From: Sphingomonas colocasiae
Lineage (GTDB): Bacteria > Pseudomonadota > Alphaproteobacteria > Sphingomonadales > Sphingomonadaceae
Length of the DNA stretch: 64,000 nt
Direction of reading: 5' to 3'
NCBI RefSeq assembly: GCF_019880585.1
Contig: NZ_JAINVV010000001.1
Span: 595,268 to 659,267, forward strand
Shown here: positions 35,271-44,164 of the stretch, piece after piece
Layout: each line of letters starts with the position of its first letter
Numbering within the stretch: the stretch's first letter is position 1
Position numbers and translations under genes: made by a program
Notes under the pieces: generated by a model
What the model was told of the DNA's origin: nothing
What the model saw: the letters and a program-made list of their open reading frames with translations, nothing else
Database searches by the model: none

Positions 35271-35305
35271 AAAGAAAAAGCCGCCCGATCGGGTGATCGG
35301 GCGGC
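35271..35305 (-). terminator. Intrinsic terminator of the rpsF-rpsR-rplI operon
   Basis: On the minus strand the 11-bp stem GCCGCCCGATC / GATCGGGCGGC (35280-35305, loop 4 bases) is followed by a T-rich run, TTTTTCTTT. It lies 26 bases beyond the rplI stop, a classic position for a ribosomal-protein operon terminator. Confidence 0.92.
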
Positions 35306-35330
35306 TCTATTCTGTCCGTGGTGCCGGAAA

Positions 35331-35918
35331 TCAGGCTTCCGCCTGCTCCTCGGTCACCGCGGCGATCTCGCCCGGCTCGGCGTTCGGATCGAACTCCTCG
35401 GTGAAACCCGATTCGTCCTTCTCGAACATCGCGGCCATGACGTCGACGCCCTGCGCCTGCAGTTCGGCCTCTTCGGGCGAACGCGCGACGTTGACCTTGA
35501 CGGTCACCGACACTTCAGGGTGGAGCGCGATCTTCACGGTCTCGACGCCGATCGATTTGATCGGCTTGTCGAGGACGACCATCGACTTGGTGACCTTCGC
35601 GCCATCGGCTTCCAGGGCCTCGACGATGTCGCGGACCGAAACCGAACCATAAAGCTGGCCGGTGTTCGACGCCTGACGGATGAGCGTGACGCTCTTGCCA
35701 TCGACGGTCTTCGACGCGGTTTCAGCTTCGCTGCGACGCGTGGCGTTGTCGGCCTCGATGCGCTCGCGATTGGCTTCGAAGACCTTGCGGTTCGCTTCGT
35801 TGGCGCGGAGCGCCTTCTTGCGGGGGAGGAGGAAATTGCGCGCGAAGCCGTCCTTGACGGTGACGACGTCACCGATCTGACCGAGCTTCTCGACGCGTTC
35901 GAGCAGGATCACTTGCAT
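35331..35918 (-). CDS. rplI: 50S ribosomal protein L9
   Basis: 195 residues; longer than the usual 148-150. The first 50 residues (VILLERVEKLGQIGDVVTVK, then ARNFLLPRKKA) are the conserved N-domain that binds 23S rRNA. The C-domain follows, and the extra length is an acidic tail (DPNAEPGEIAAVTEEQAEA). It is last in the operon rpsF-rpsR-rplI. Confidence 0.97.
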   Translation of the reverse strand: MQVILLERVEKLGQIGDVVTVKDGFARNFLLPRKKALRANEANRKVFEANRERIEADNATRRSEAETASKTVDGKSVTLIRQASNTGQLYGSVSVRDIVEALEADGAKVTKSMVVLDKPIKSIGVETVKIALHPEVSVTVKVNVARSPEEAELQAQGVDVMAAMFEKDESGFTEEFDPNAEPGEIAAVTEEQAEA

Positions 35919-35932
35919 TGCTCAGGTGCTCC

Positions 35933-36157
35933 TTACTTCACGATATAGGGAAGAAGCCCGATGTGACGGGCGCGCTTGATCGCCTTGGCGAGTTCGCGCT
36001 GCTTCTTGGCGGAAACCGCGGTGATGCGGCTGGGAACGATCTTGCCGCGCTCGGACACGAAGCCCTGCAGCAGACGAACGTCCTTGTAATCGATCCGGGG
36101 AGCGTCCTTCGCGGAGAAGGGGCAGCTCTTGCGGCGGCGGAAGAATGGGCGTGCCAT
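35933..36157 (-). CDS. rpsR: 30S ribosomal protein S18
   Basis: 74 residues, normal size. Shows [20 protein letters not shown] and the later [15 protein letters not shown] segment [20 protein letters not shown]. It binds 16S rRNA together with S6. Between rpsF (12 bases upstream) and rplI (14 bases downstream). Confidence 0.97.
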   Translation of the reverse strand: MARPFFRRRKSCPFSAKDAPRIDYKDVRLLQGFVSERGKIVPSRITAVSAKKQRELAKAIKRARHIGLLPYIVK

Positions 36158-36169
36158 GTGCTAAGCTCC

Positions 36170-36592
36170 TTACTCGGCGTCTTCGCGACGGGGACGGTCT
36201 TCGCGATCGCCACGGGGGCGGTCGCCACGATCACCACGGTCGCCGCGCTCGCCACGGGCGCGTTCGCGATCGCCCTTGCGCATCATCACCGACGGGCCGG
36301 CTTCGTGCGCATCGACCTTGATGGTCATGTAGCGGATGATGTCTTCGTTGATCGCGGTCTGGCGCTCCAGCTCGGCGACGACGCCGGCGGGCGCATCGAT
36401 CTCAAGCATCACATAGTGCGCCTTGCGGTTCTTCGCGATCTTGTAGGCGATGTTGCGAAGGCCCCAGGTCTCGGTCTTCACGACCTTGCCCTGATTGTCT
36501 TCGACGATCTTGGTGGCGGTTTCCGCCAGCGCGTCCACTTGCGCCTGTGCCAGATCCTGGCGCGCAAGGAACACGTGCTCGTAAAGAGCCAT
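36170..36592 (-). CDS. rpsF: 30S ribosomal protein S6
   Basis: 140 residues from ATG 36592; a longer frame to 36718 was rejected because [14 protein letters not shown] matches the family start. The conserved core (for example [20 protein letters not shown]) runs to about residue 95. The last 35 or so residues are an Arg/Asp/Gly-rich repeat tail ([14 protein letters not shown]) that is unusual compared with the Glu tail of E. coli S6. It heads the operon with S18 and L9. Confidence 0.96.
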   Translation of the reverse strand: MALYEHVFLARQDLAQAQVDALAETATKIVEDNQGKVVKTETWGLRNIAYKIAKNRKAHYVMLEIDAPAGVVAELERQTAINEDIIRYMTIKVDAHEAGPSVMMRKGDRERARGERGDRGDRGDRPRGDREDRPRREDAE

Positions 36593-36747
36593 GTCCGTTT
36601 CCTCTGTTGGCCGATCGCTGACGCCGCACCATGCGGACGCCCCTCCGGCTATCGTCTCAAAAGCAAACCAGGGCGGAAAGACGTGCTTTCCACCCCGGAT
36701 GCGCGGCCATTGGCGCAAAAGCGGCCGGAATGCAAGCCCGGAATGGG

Positions 36748-37665
36748 TCAGTCGGCGGCCGCGATCGCGGTTTCGGTGTTGCGCTTCGCCAGCCTGTGCT
36801 CGCGCCAGACGATGTAGAGTCCGCTGGCGATGATCAATGGCGCCCCCAGCCAGGTCGATGCCGTGGGCAGCATGCCGAACAGCAGCCAGCCGTAGAGCGT
36901 TGCCCAGATCAGGCTGGAATAATCCATCGGCACCACCGTCGAGACCGGCGCCCAGCGCAATGCGGAGGTCAGCGCCATCTGCCCGATCCCGCCGATCAGT
37001 CCGATGCTGACGAGCAGCGCCCAGGTGGCGGGATCATGCGCGCGCGCGAAGAAGGGATAGGCGAGGCCGAGGATCGGGATCGACAGGACCGAGAACCAGA
37101 AGACCGTCGTCGTCGGGCTTTCGGTCTTGCCCAGTTCGCGGATCTGGATGCTGATGAGCGCGACCATGAAGGCGGCGGACAGGCCGACCGCCGCGCCGAA
37201 GAGCGGGAAGTGCCCATTGCCGGGCTGGACGACGAGCAGCACGCCGATGAAGCCGATCAGCACGGCCGACCAGCGATGCAGCCCGGCCACTTCCTTGAGC
37301 AGCAGGGTCGACAGGATCGTCGCGAAGATCGGCACGGTGAATTGCAGCGTCGTCGCTTCGGCGAGCGGCAGCAGGATGACCGCGCCGAAATTCGCGACCA
37401 TGCCGATCAGGCCGAACAGCGTGCGGGTGACGTGCCGGCCGATCCGCGCCGTCCGCAGCGAGCCGATGCCGGGCCCGGCGAGCACGATGGCAAGCGCCAC
37501 CGGCACCGCGAAGAACTGGCGGAAGAACAGGGTTTCGGCGAGCTGGACGCCGCGCATGGACGCCAGCTTGATCAGCGCGGACATCGTCGCGAGCGCGGCG
37601 ATCGCCAGCAGGCGCAGGCCGAGCGCATAAAGCGGGCGTTGCGCGACATGCTGGGCGGTGGCCAT
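36748..37665 (-). CDS. DMT (EamA) family transporter
   Basis: 305 residues with about ten membrane segments in two EamA repeats (first: [10 protein letters not shown]...[10 protein letters not shown]; second: [18 protein letters not shown]). It resembles RhaT/YdcZ-type exporters, but the substrate is unknown. The second half ends with a basic tail ([14 protein letters not shown]). The gene is transcribed in the same direction as rpsF but upstream of it, and is divergent from proS. Confidence 0.87.
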   Translation of the reverse strand: MATAQHVAQRPLYALGLRLLAIAALATMSALIKLASMRGVQLAETLFFRQFFAVPVALAIVLAGPGIGSLRTARIGRHVTRTLFGLIGMVANFGAVILLPLAEATTLQFTVPIFATILSTLLLKEVAGLHRWSAVLIGFIGVLLVVQPGNGHFPLFGAAVGLSAAFMVALISIQIRELGKTESPTTTVFWFSVLSIPILGLAYPFFARAHDPATWALLVSIGLIGGIGQMALTSALRWAPVSTVVPMDYSSLIWATLYGWLLFGMLPTASTWLGAPLIIASGLYIVWREHRLAKRNTETAIAAAD

Positions 37666-37799
37666 TCAAGGGCCTTGGCGCAATTCGCGGTCCGAAGACA
37701 ACCGCCATTGCTGGAAATGCTTTCGCCGTGACGCGGAACTGGGGTAGGGGCACCGTCCGGAACGCGATTTCGCGACAACCCTGAACCTTTGAGAGACCG

Positions 37800-39332
37800 A
37801 TGAAGCACGCCCTCAACGTCACCCGCGAAAAGGATTTCGCCGCCTGGTATCAGGCGGTCATTGCCGAGGCCGACCTGGCCGAGGACAGCGGCGTGCGCGG
37901 CTGCATGGTCATGCGGCCATGGGGCTATGGTATCTGGGAACGCATCCAGCGGTTGCTCGACGATCGCATCCGCGCCGCCGGCTACGACAATTGCTATTTC
38001 CCGCTGTTCATCCCGCTTTCCTATTTCGAGAAGGAAGCGGAGCATGTCGAGGGTTTCGCCAAGGAAATGGCGGTCGTCACGCATCACCGCCTGGTCGGCG
38101 ACGGCAAGGGCGGGCTGATGCCCGATCCGGCCGCCAAGCTGGAGGAGCCCTTGGTGGTGCGGCCGACGAGCGAGACGGTGATCGGCACCGCATTCTCGCG
38201 CTGGGTGCAGAGCTGGCGCGATCTGCCCGTGCAGATCAACCAATGGGCGAACATCGTCCGCTGGGAAATGCGCACGCGCATGTTCCTGCGCACCGCCGAG
38301 TTCCTGTGGCAGGAAGGGCATGCCGCCTATGCGTCGGCCGAGCAGGCGCGCGAGGAGACGCTGAAGGCGCTCGAAATGTATCGCAGCTTCGCCGAGGATT
38401 GCGTGGCGCTGCCCGTGATCGCGGGCGAGAAGCCGGAGAATGAGCGTTTCCCAGGCGCCGTCGCGACCTATTCGATCGAGGCGATGATGCAGGACGGCAA
38501 GGCGCTGCAGGCCGGCACCAGCCATTTCCTGGGCACTAATTTCGCGTCCGCGCAGAATATCCGTTTCCAGAACAGCCAGGGCGAGCAGGAACTGGCCAAT
38601 ACGATCAGCTGGGGCATGTCGACCCGGATGATCGGCGGACTGATCATGGTGCATGGCGATGACGACGGCCTGCGCGTGCCGCCGCGCGTCGCACCCTGGC
38701 AGGTGGTGATCGTGCCGATGCTGCGCGAAACCGATGAGGATGCCGCGATCCTCGATTATTGCCGCTCGCTCGCGGGCGAACTCACTGCGCTGTCCGCGTT
38801 CGGCGAACCCGTGCGCGCTTTGGTCGATACCAAGGCGACCAAGGCGAGCGCCAAGCGCTGGGGCTGGGTGAAGAAGGGCGCGCCGGTGATCGTCGAGGTC
38901 GGTCCGCGCGATGTCGCTTCGGGCAATGTGGCGGTGCTGCGCCGCGACCGGCTTTATGGCGAAGGTGGCAAGCTCGCGACCGGATTCTTGCCGCGCGGCG
39001 AATTCGTCGGCCAGGTGGCCGGGCTGATCGAGGAGATCCAGGCGGCGCTGCACGGGGAGGCGCGGGCCCGGCTGGAGGCCAATATCGATCGCGGCGTTTC
39101 CGATTTCGCGGGCCTCGAAGCCTTTTTCAGCGAAAAGGCGCAGTTCCCCGGCTGGGTGGAAGTGCAGTGGAGCCGCCCGACCGGCGCCGCGCTCGACGGC
39201 GTTGTCGAGCGGTTGAAGGCGCTGAAGCTGACGATCCGCAACACGCCGATGGACGCGGCGGCGGTTGACGGCACCTGCATCTTCACCGGCGAACCGGCTG
39301 TCGAGCGGATCCTGATCGGGCGTTCCTACTGA
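37800..39332 (+). CDS. proS: Proline--tRNA ligase, archaeal/eukaryote-like type
   Basis: Charges tRNA-Pro. 510 residues without the roughly 180-residue editing insertion of the common bacterial enzyme. The opening DFAAWYQAVIAEADLAEDSG, the motif 2 region VRWEMRTRMFLRTAEFLWQEG, QAGTSHFLG, and the C-terminal Tyr (RILIGRSY) are the features of the type found in archaea, eukaryotes and some bacteria. Such enzymes occur in several alphaproteobacterial groups, so this may be ancestral there. It stands alone, followed by a bidirectional terminator. Confidence 0.9.
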   Translation: MKHALNVTREKDFAAWYQAVIAEADLAEDSGVRGCMVMRPWGYGIWERIQRLLDDRIRAAGYDNCYFPLFIPLSYFEKEAEHVEGFAKEMAVVTHHRLVGDGKGGLMPDPAAKLEEPLVVRPTSETVIGTAFSRWVQSWRDLPVQINQWANIVRWEMRTRMFLRTAEFLWQEGHAAYASAEQAREETLKALEMYRSFAEDCVALPVIAGEKPENERFPGAVATYSIEAMMQDGKALQAGTSHFLGTNFASAQNIRFQNSQGEQELANTISWGMSTRMIGGLIMVHGDDDGLRVPPRVAPWQVVIVPMLRETDEDAAILDYCRSLAGELTALSAFGEPVRALVDTKATKASAKRWGWVKKGAPVIVEVGPRDVASGNVAVLRRDRLYGEGGKLATGFLPRGEFVGQVAGLIEEIQAALHGEARARLEANIDRGVSDFAGLEAFFSEKAQFPGWVEVQWSRPTGAALDGVVERLKALKLTIRNTPMDAAAVDGTCIFTGEPAVERILIGRSY

Positions 39333-39353
39333 CCGGCTGAGGTTGACCGATAG

Positions 39354-39383
39354 CCGTCATTCCGGCTTTCACTGGAATGACGG
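39354..39383. terminator. Bidirectional hairpin between proS and dacB
   Basis: A perfect 10-bp stem CCGTCATTCC / GGAATGACGG (10-base loop) separates the convergent genes proS and dacB. A T-rich TTATCTTT follows on the plus strand. The core sequence resembles the sphingomonad GTCATTCC intergenic palindromes. Confidence 0.7.
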
Positions 39384-39413
39384 TTATCTTTCGTCCGATC
39401 GGCGGAGCGATCG

Positions 39414-41036
39414 CTAGCGCGGGCTGCGGATCGGGTAGAGGTTGATGGCTTCGGCGATCCGGGCGACGGTGTTGCCGCCGATCGTGCGAACCTTCTCGCG
39501 CATCGCGACGCCGTCGCCGACGCGCGCATCGATCGGCACGCGGTTGAGCAGCACCGCGAAGGCGACGCGTTCGCCCGATGGCGTCGTCGTATAGCCCGCC
39601 AGCCCCTTCGCCTTGAGCATATAGCCGTCGTTGAGCAGATCGGGTTCGGCCGACGTGCCCGTCTTCGCGACGATCCGGCCGGTGGCGGGCGAATTGGGCA
39701 GCGCGTCGCCCAATGTTCCGTCCTTGCCGAAGACCGGCAGGCCGTCCCTGAATTTCGCGAAGAACGGCATCTCGGTCATCGCGGCGAGATAGGTGGCGAG
39801 AAATTTCGGGGAAAAGAGCGAACTGCCATTGCCGTGCGAGTGCACGGCGCCGGACAGGTCCAGCCCCCTGGACGCGATGAATTTGCGCGCCAGAGTGAAG
39901 CCTCTGGCTTCCGGCCCCCGGGTTTCGGCCAGTTCCGGCTTGCCCGCGACCAAGCTGCCGGTGATGAACGGAATCAGCGTCGCGTGCAGATTATGGCTGA
40001 CCTTGAGGATCACCTTCGCGTCCTCGCTGAACGGCGGGGAGACGAACTCGGCCACGCGGTTCTCCGGCGTGTAGAAGCGCTTGAGCTCGGCTCCGGCACC
40101 GGTGTCGTCGGCTGAGGCCGGCATTTGCAGGGCGATACCGGCGCGCGACAGTTCCTGTGTGAACAAGGCGGTCGCGAAACGCGACGGGCTGGCGACGAAA
40201 TAGGGCTGGAGATAGGGTTTGGCGCCGGCGGGGATCTGACCGCTCAGCGTGACCCGGATATTGCCGTCAGGCGCGCGCTTTTCGGACAGACGGATCATCA
40301 GCGGCGAACCCGTCGCCGACGTGCGGATCTGATTGTCGAAGCCGATATAGGGAACCCGAAGCGAGGCCGTGATCTGCGCGGGTGCGCCCGGCTGGCCGGG
40401 GTGCACCACCAGATCGATCATATTGTCGTTGACCGTGATCGGCGAGATCGTTGCGCCGGACCCGACTTCGCGCGTGCCCTCGGGAAACAGGCTGGCGTCG
40501 ACGATCACGCGCCCTTCGATCCGCTTGATGCCGGCCGCCGCCACCTGCCGGGCGAGGTCGACGAGCGGCTGGACCGGATTTCCGGGCAGCGGAACGGCGT
40601 CGTATCCGCCATATGAGTGATCCTCGTCGACATGGATCAGGCTGTCGCGATCACGCACCCGGCTCGACAGATTGGCATCGCCGCGCCCCACCAGTATCAG
40701 ATCGCCCTGCAGCACGCCGCTCCGGATCGGGCCGGTGCGGTAGACGGGGGTGCGGAACCTGTAATCGGGGCCGAGCAGCGCCATGCCGGCGCCGACCGCG
40801 ACGACCTTGGTCGTCGACGCGCCGTCCATCAGCGTTTCGCCGTTCCAGGAATAGATGAGCTGCTTGCGGTCGAGCGAGTAGATGGCGACACCGAACAGCG
40901 AGTGGATGAAGGCGGGATCCTTTCGGATTTCCTCGAACCGGCTTTCGAAGCTGATCGCATCCTGCCCGTGCAGCACTGTCGAGGAGACCAGCGCGACGCC
41001 GGAGAAACCCAGGAAAGTGCGTCTGAGAAGCGTCAT
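39414..41036 (-). CDS. dacB: D-alanyl-D-alanine carboxypeptidase/endopeptidase (PBP4-type)
   Basis: 540 residues from ATG 41036 (a GGGGA lies ten bases upstream; ATG 41051 is an alternative). Secreted or membrane-anchored class C penicillin-binding protein with an N-terminal export signal (M-T-L-L-R-R followed by a hydrophobic run). Active-site motifs: SxxK as Ser74-T-T-Lys77, SxN as KVSHN and KTG as AKTGTSAEP. It removes terminal D-Ala or cuts cross-links in peptidoglycan, releasing D-amino-acid peptides. Its neighbours (RidA, DauR-like) point to D-amino-acid use rather than ordinary wall turnover. Confidence 0.92.
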   Translation of the reverse strand: MTLLRRTFLGFSGVALVSSTVLHGQDAISFESRFEEIRKDPAFIHSLFGVAIYSLDRKQLIYSWNGETLMDGASTTKVVAVGAGMALLGPDYRFRTPVYRTGPIRSGVLQGDLILVGRGDANLSSRVRDRDSLIHVDEDHSYGGYDAVPLPGNPVQPLVDLARQVAAAGIKRIEGRVIVDASLFPEGTREVGSGATISPITVNDNMIDLVVHPGQPGAPAQITASLRVPYIGFDNQIRTSATGSPLMIRLSEKRAPDGNIRVTLSGQIPAGAKPYLQPYFVASPSRFATALFTQELSRAGIALQMPASADDTGAGAELKRFYTPENRVAEFVSPPFSEDAKVILKVSHNLHATLIPFITGSLVAGKPELAETRGPEARGFTLARKFIASRGLDLSGAVHSHGNGSSLFSPKFLATYLAAMTEMPFFAKFRDGLPVFGKDGTLGDALPNSPATGRIVAKTGTSAEPDLLNDGYMLKAKGLAGYTTTPSGERVAFAVLLNRVPIDARVGDGVAMREKVRTIGGNTVARIAEAINLYPIRSPR

Positions 41037-41063
41037 ATGCCGGGTCCCCATGAATCTTGTCGT

Positions 41064-41525
41064 TCAGTCGATCGCGACGATCGCGTCCACCTCGACCGCG
41101 CAGTTGCGCGGCAGTTTCTTGACGCCCACGCTCGATCGCGTGTGGCGGCCCTTTTCGCCGAAAATTTCGACCAGCAGGTCCGAACATCCGTTCGTCACCT
41201 GCGGGATTTTGGTGAAGTCGTCCGCCGCCTGGACATAGCCGGTCAGCCGAAGGATGCGTTCGACCCGTTCGAACCTGCCGTCGAGCGCGGCGGAGATCTG
41301 ACGGATCAGGTTGATACCGCAAAGGCGGGCGGCTTCCACGCCTTGCGCCAGATCGATGTCGCCGCCGACCACACCCGTGATGCCGTTGTCTCCATCGACC
41401 GACACCTGGCCGGAAATATAGAGATGATTGCCGTTGATCAGCCATGGGACATAATGGCCACCGGGTGCGCGCGGCATGGAGGGATCGATGCCCGCGGCGG
41501 CCAGCCGGGCTGCGATGTCGATCAT
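41064..41525 (-). CDS. RidA-family (YjgF) protein, long subgroup
   Basis: 153 residues, longer than E. coli RidA (128). The C-terminal core GRHTRSSVGVKKLPRNCAVEVD carries the Arg and the hydrophobic pocket of the YjgF fold, within the cd02199-type subgroup. RidA-like proteins hydrolyse reactive enamines or imines released by PLP enzymes. A partner fits: a Thr/Ser dehydratase gene lies nearby. It starts four bases inside the regulator gene stop (ATGA), in one operon with dacB. Confidence 0.9.
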   Translation of the reverse strand: MIDIAARLAAAGIDPSMPRAPGGHYVPWLINGNHLYISGQVSVDGDNGITGVVGGDIDLAQGVEAARLCGINLIRQISAALDGRFERVERILRLTGYVQAADDFTKIPQVTNGCSDLLVEIFGEKGRHTRSSVGVKKLPRNCAVEVDAIVAID

Positions 41526-42205
41526 CGCGCCGCCTCCGCCTGCTCGATCTGGTTCAGCGCATTGTAGAGCGTGGTCCGCGATATGCCGAGTGTGTCGGCG
41601 GCGGAGGAGGGGGCTCCGCGCAATCGCAACAGCCCCGATTCCGCGAGCATCTGGATCGCCTGGCGCCGCTGATCGGCTGAGAGCGCGCGCGGCTGCGCGC
41701 CCTGGCGGGCCGCGAATTCCTCGAGCAATCGCGTGATCTCGTCGAGCGAGCGGCCGCGCAGCGACTCCTTCACCGGCGATGCCGGTCCGGTCGAGATCAA
41801 CTGGTCGATCACGCGGTTCGCCGAGGACAGAAGCGAGATGTCCATGTTGATGCAGATCGCGGCGACGCAGCGACCGGCGGAATCGCGCAGGCCGATCGAG
41901 GTGCTCTTGGCCGGCCTGCCGTCGGGAAACTGGTTGGGGTAGCTTTGCAGGACGTCGGGAAAATTCGGATCGTTGATCCGGCTGAGCCCGAGTTCGGTGG
42001 TGGAGTCGCCGATCTTCCGGCCCGATAGCGGGTTTTCGATCGCCACGATCGAGTGGGCCGGCTGCTTCAGATCGTGCAGCACGACTTCGCAGGTCGGTGC
42101 GAACATGTCGGCCAGCGCCTTCGCGATGGTCTCGCCGGTCCGCAGCAGCAGCGCGTGTTCACGGTCCGCCTGATTGTCCGGCTGGCTTTCGGCTGGCTTT
42201 CGCAT
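41522..42205 (-). CDS. YheO/DauR-type PAS-HTH transcriptional regulator
   Basis: 227 residues. N-terminal YheO-like PAS domain (about 30-135, EVVLHDLKQPAHSIVAIENP, GRKIGDS) and a C-terminal DauR-type helix-turn-helix (about 175-225, QAIQMLAESGLLRLRGA followed by GISRTTLYNALN). In Pseudomonas DauR controls D-arginine catabolism. The gene reads divergently from the dehydratase gene at 42327 and leads into RidA and dacB. A GTCAA-TATG-TTGAC dyad lies in the shared promoter gap. Confidence 0.9.
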   Translation of the reverse strand: MRKPAESQPDNQADREHALLLRTGETIAKALADMFAPTCEVVLHDLKQPAHSIVAIENPLSGRKIGDSTTELGLSRINDPNFPDVLQSYPNQFPDGRPAKSTSIGLRDSAGRCVAAICINMDISLLSSANRVIDQLISTGPASPVKESLRGRSLDEITRLLEEFAARQGAQPRALSADQRRQAIQMLAESGLLRLRGAPSSAADTLGISRTTLYNALNQIEQAEAAR

Positions 42206-42258
42206 TCATCCCCGCAATCTGGCTTGATGGCTATCGAATAGGCATGGGTTGTCAAGTC

Positions 42259-42272
42259 GTCAATATGTTGAC
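42259..42272. promoter_or_regulatory. Dyad between DauR-like regulator and dehydratase
   Basis: GTCAA-TATG-TTGAC (14 bases) is a perfect 5-bp inverted repeat with a 4-base spacer in the 121-base gap between the divergent genes. It overlaps TTGACA-like -35 sequences on both strands, so a regulator bound here could block both. Confidence 0.45.
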
Positions 42273-42326
42273 AGTTCGTTCAATGTCAGGAAAGTGATCG
42301 ACGAGGAAAACGGTGGGAGGTGCGAG

Positions 42327-43298
42327 ATGACAGGTCCTGATTCGGTGATGTGCCCGGGCTTCGAGAATGTCCGCGAGGCATCGGCCCGGCTCTCCGGCGT
42401 CGCGCATGTGACGCCGGTCATGACCTCCCGCCAGGCGGATGCGCAGACGGGCGCCAGCCTTTTCTTCAAGATGGAGAATCTCCAGCGGGGTGGGGCGTTC
42501 AAGTTTCGCGGCGCCTATAACGCGGTCGCGAGCCTGTCGATGGATGCGCGCAGGGCGGGGGTCGTCGCCTTCTCCTCGGGCAACCACGCATTGTCGGTGG
42601 CGCTGGCCTGCCGGCTGCTCGGGGTCAAGGCCACGATCATCATGCCGAACGATGCCCCGCTCGCGAAGATGGCGGCGGCGCGGGATTATGGCGCCGAGGT
42701 GATCCTCTACGATCGCGCGACGGGCGATCGCGATGCGATGGCGGCGGATCTGGCGGATCAGCGCGGGCTGGCGGTGATCCCGCCCTTCGATCATCCAGAT
42801 GTGATCGCGGGGCAGGGAACGGCCACGGCCGAATTGATCGAGGCGGTGGGGCCGCTCGATTATCTGTTCGTTCCCGTCGGCGGTGGCGGCCTGATCGCGG
42901 GATCGGCGCTGGCGGCGGCGGCGCTCTCGCCTGAGTGCCGGGTCGTCGGGGTGGAGCCGGAGGCTGGTGACGATGGGCGCCGTTCGTTCGAAAGCGGTTC
43001 GATCGTCACCATCGACACGCCCGACACCATCGCGGATGGCGCACGGACGCGCAGCCTGGGCGAATATCCCTTCCATATCATCCGCCGTCACGTGCGGCGG
43101 ATGACGACGGTGAGCGACGCCGCGCTGGAGTGGCAGATGTCCTTCTTCCTCCAGCGGATGAAACTGCTTGTCGAACCCACCGGTTGCCTGGGCGCCGCCG
43201 CCGCTTTCGCCGAGGCGGAGAAGGGCGCGCGGATCGGCGTCATCGTTTCGGGCGGCAATGTCGACCTGCCGGCGCTGGGGCGGCTGGCCGCCGCCTGA
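42327..43298 (+). CDS. Threonine/serine dehydratase-like PLP enzyme
   Basis: 323 residues from ATG 42327, which has GGGAGG seven bases ahead. Fold-type II PLP enzyme with the Lys59 Schiff base in FKFRGAYN, the SSGNHA phosphate/substrate loop and a Gly-rich PLP phosphate site VGGGGLIAGS. Members of this group act as threonine/serine dehydratases or as serine racemases, and this small single-domain form (no regulatory ACT domain) could be either. The iminoacrylate it would release is a RidA substrate. Confidence 0.87.
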   Translation: MTGPDSVMCPGFENVREASARLSGVAHVTPVMTSRQADAQTGASLFFKMENLQRGGAFKFRGAYNAVASLSMDARRAGVVAFSSGNHALSVALACRLLGVKATIIMPNDAPLAKMAAARDYGAEVILYDRATGDRDAMAADLADQRGLAVIPPFDHPDVIAGQGTATAELIEAVGPLDYLFVPVGGGGLIAGSALAAAALSPECRVVGVEPEAGDDGRRSFESGSIVTIDTPDTIADGARTRSLGEYPFHIIRRHVRRMTTVSDAALEWQMSFFLQRMKLLVEPTGCLGAAAAFAEAEKGARIGVIVSGGNVDLPALGRLAAA

Positions 43299-43378
43299 TC
43301 GCGGCCTCGACACGGACCTGCTCATCGGCGATGATCCTCTCGCCCGGCGCCGATGCGCGTCGGGCGGGGGAGGCTCGC

Positions 43379-44107
43379 ATGGAAACCCAGGCTGACGAAA
43401 TCGTTCCCGGCATCTACCGGCTGTCGACCTATCTTCCCGACATCGCGCCGCCCGCCGGCTTCACCTTCAATCAGTTCCTGATCGTCGCGGACGAGCCCCT
43501 CCTTTATCATTGCGGCCCCAGATCGCTGTTTCCGCTGGTTTCAGCGGCCGTCGCGTCGATCCTGCCGGTCGAACGGCTGCGCTGGATCAGCTTCGGCCAT
43601 ATCGAGGCGGACGAATGCGGGGCGATGAACCTGTGGCTGTCGGCGGCGCCGCATGCGCAGGTGGTCTACAGCCCTCTTGGCTGCGATGTTTCCGTGAACG
43701 ATCTGGCGGATCGTCCGCCCAGGCCGCTGGCCGACGGAGAGGTGCTCGATCTCGGCGGCAAGCGTGTCCGCCTGATCGCGACGCCGCATGTGCCGCATGG
43801 CTGGGAAGCACAGGCGCTGTACGAGGAGGTTACGGGCACCTTGTTCTGCGGCGACCTGTTTTCGCATGTCGGCAATGGCGCCCCCCTGGTCGAGGAGGAC
43901 ATCGTTCCCGCCGCGATGGCTGCAGAAGATCTGTTCGCGGCGACCAGCCTTGGTCCGCAGACCGCGCCGACGCTTCGCAGGCTGGCCGAACTGTCGCCCG
44001 CCGTGTTGGCACTCATGCACGGATCGTCGTTTCGCGGTGATGGGGCGGGTGCGTTGCAGCGGCTTGCGGATCGGTATCAGCAGCGCTTGGCGGGCTTGTC
44101 CGGTTGA
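43379..44107 (+). CDS. Metallo-beta-lactamase-fold protein with flavodiiron-type metal site
   Basis: 242 residues from ATG 43379 (GGGGGAGG upstream). Metal ligands follow the H-x-E-x-D pattern of oxygen-binding diiron proteins: His74, Glu76, Asp78, then His137 or His140, Asp159 (FCGDLF) and His214 (LMHGSSF). There is no flavodoxin domain, so it is not a complete flavodiiron protein. It could be an oxygen- or NO-sensing partner or a hydrolase. It follows the dehydratase after 80 bases and precedes the GntR regulator. The role in the cluster is unclear. Confidence 0.8.
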   Translation: METQADEIVPGIYRLSTYLPDIAPPAGFTFNQFLIVADEPLLYHCGPRSLFPLVSAAVASILPVERLRWISFGHIEADECGAMNLWLSAAPHAQVVYSPLGCDVSVNDLADRPPRPLADGEVLDLGGKRVRLIATPHVPHGWEAQALYEEVTGTLFCGDLFSHVGNGAPLVEEDIVPAAMAAEDLFAATSLGPQTAPTLRRLAELSPAVLALMHGSSFRGDGAGALQRLADRYQQRLAGLSG

Positions 44108-44137
44108 CAGTCTGTTCGCGGTCGGTCCAAGTGCCGC

Positions 44138-44164
44138 GATCCAGTCTCTAAGATCCAGGATCCA
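44138..44164. promoter_or_regulatory. GATCCA half-sites at the GntR gene start
   Basis: GATCCA occurs three times, at 44138-44143, 44152-44157 and 44159-44164, the last two directly in front of the gntR-type ATG at 44165 and overlapping its AGGA ribosome site. The same half-site forms the operator of the downstream operon (45015-45031), so autorepression is likely. Confidence 0.5.
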
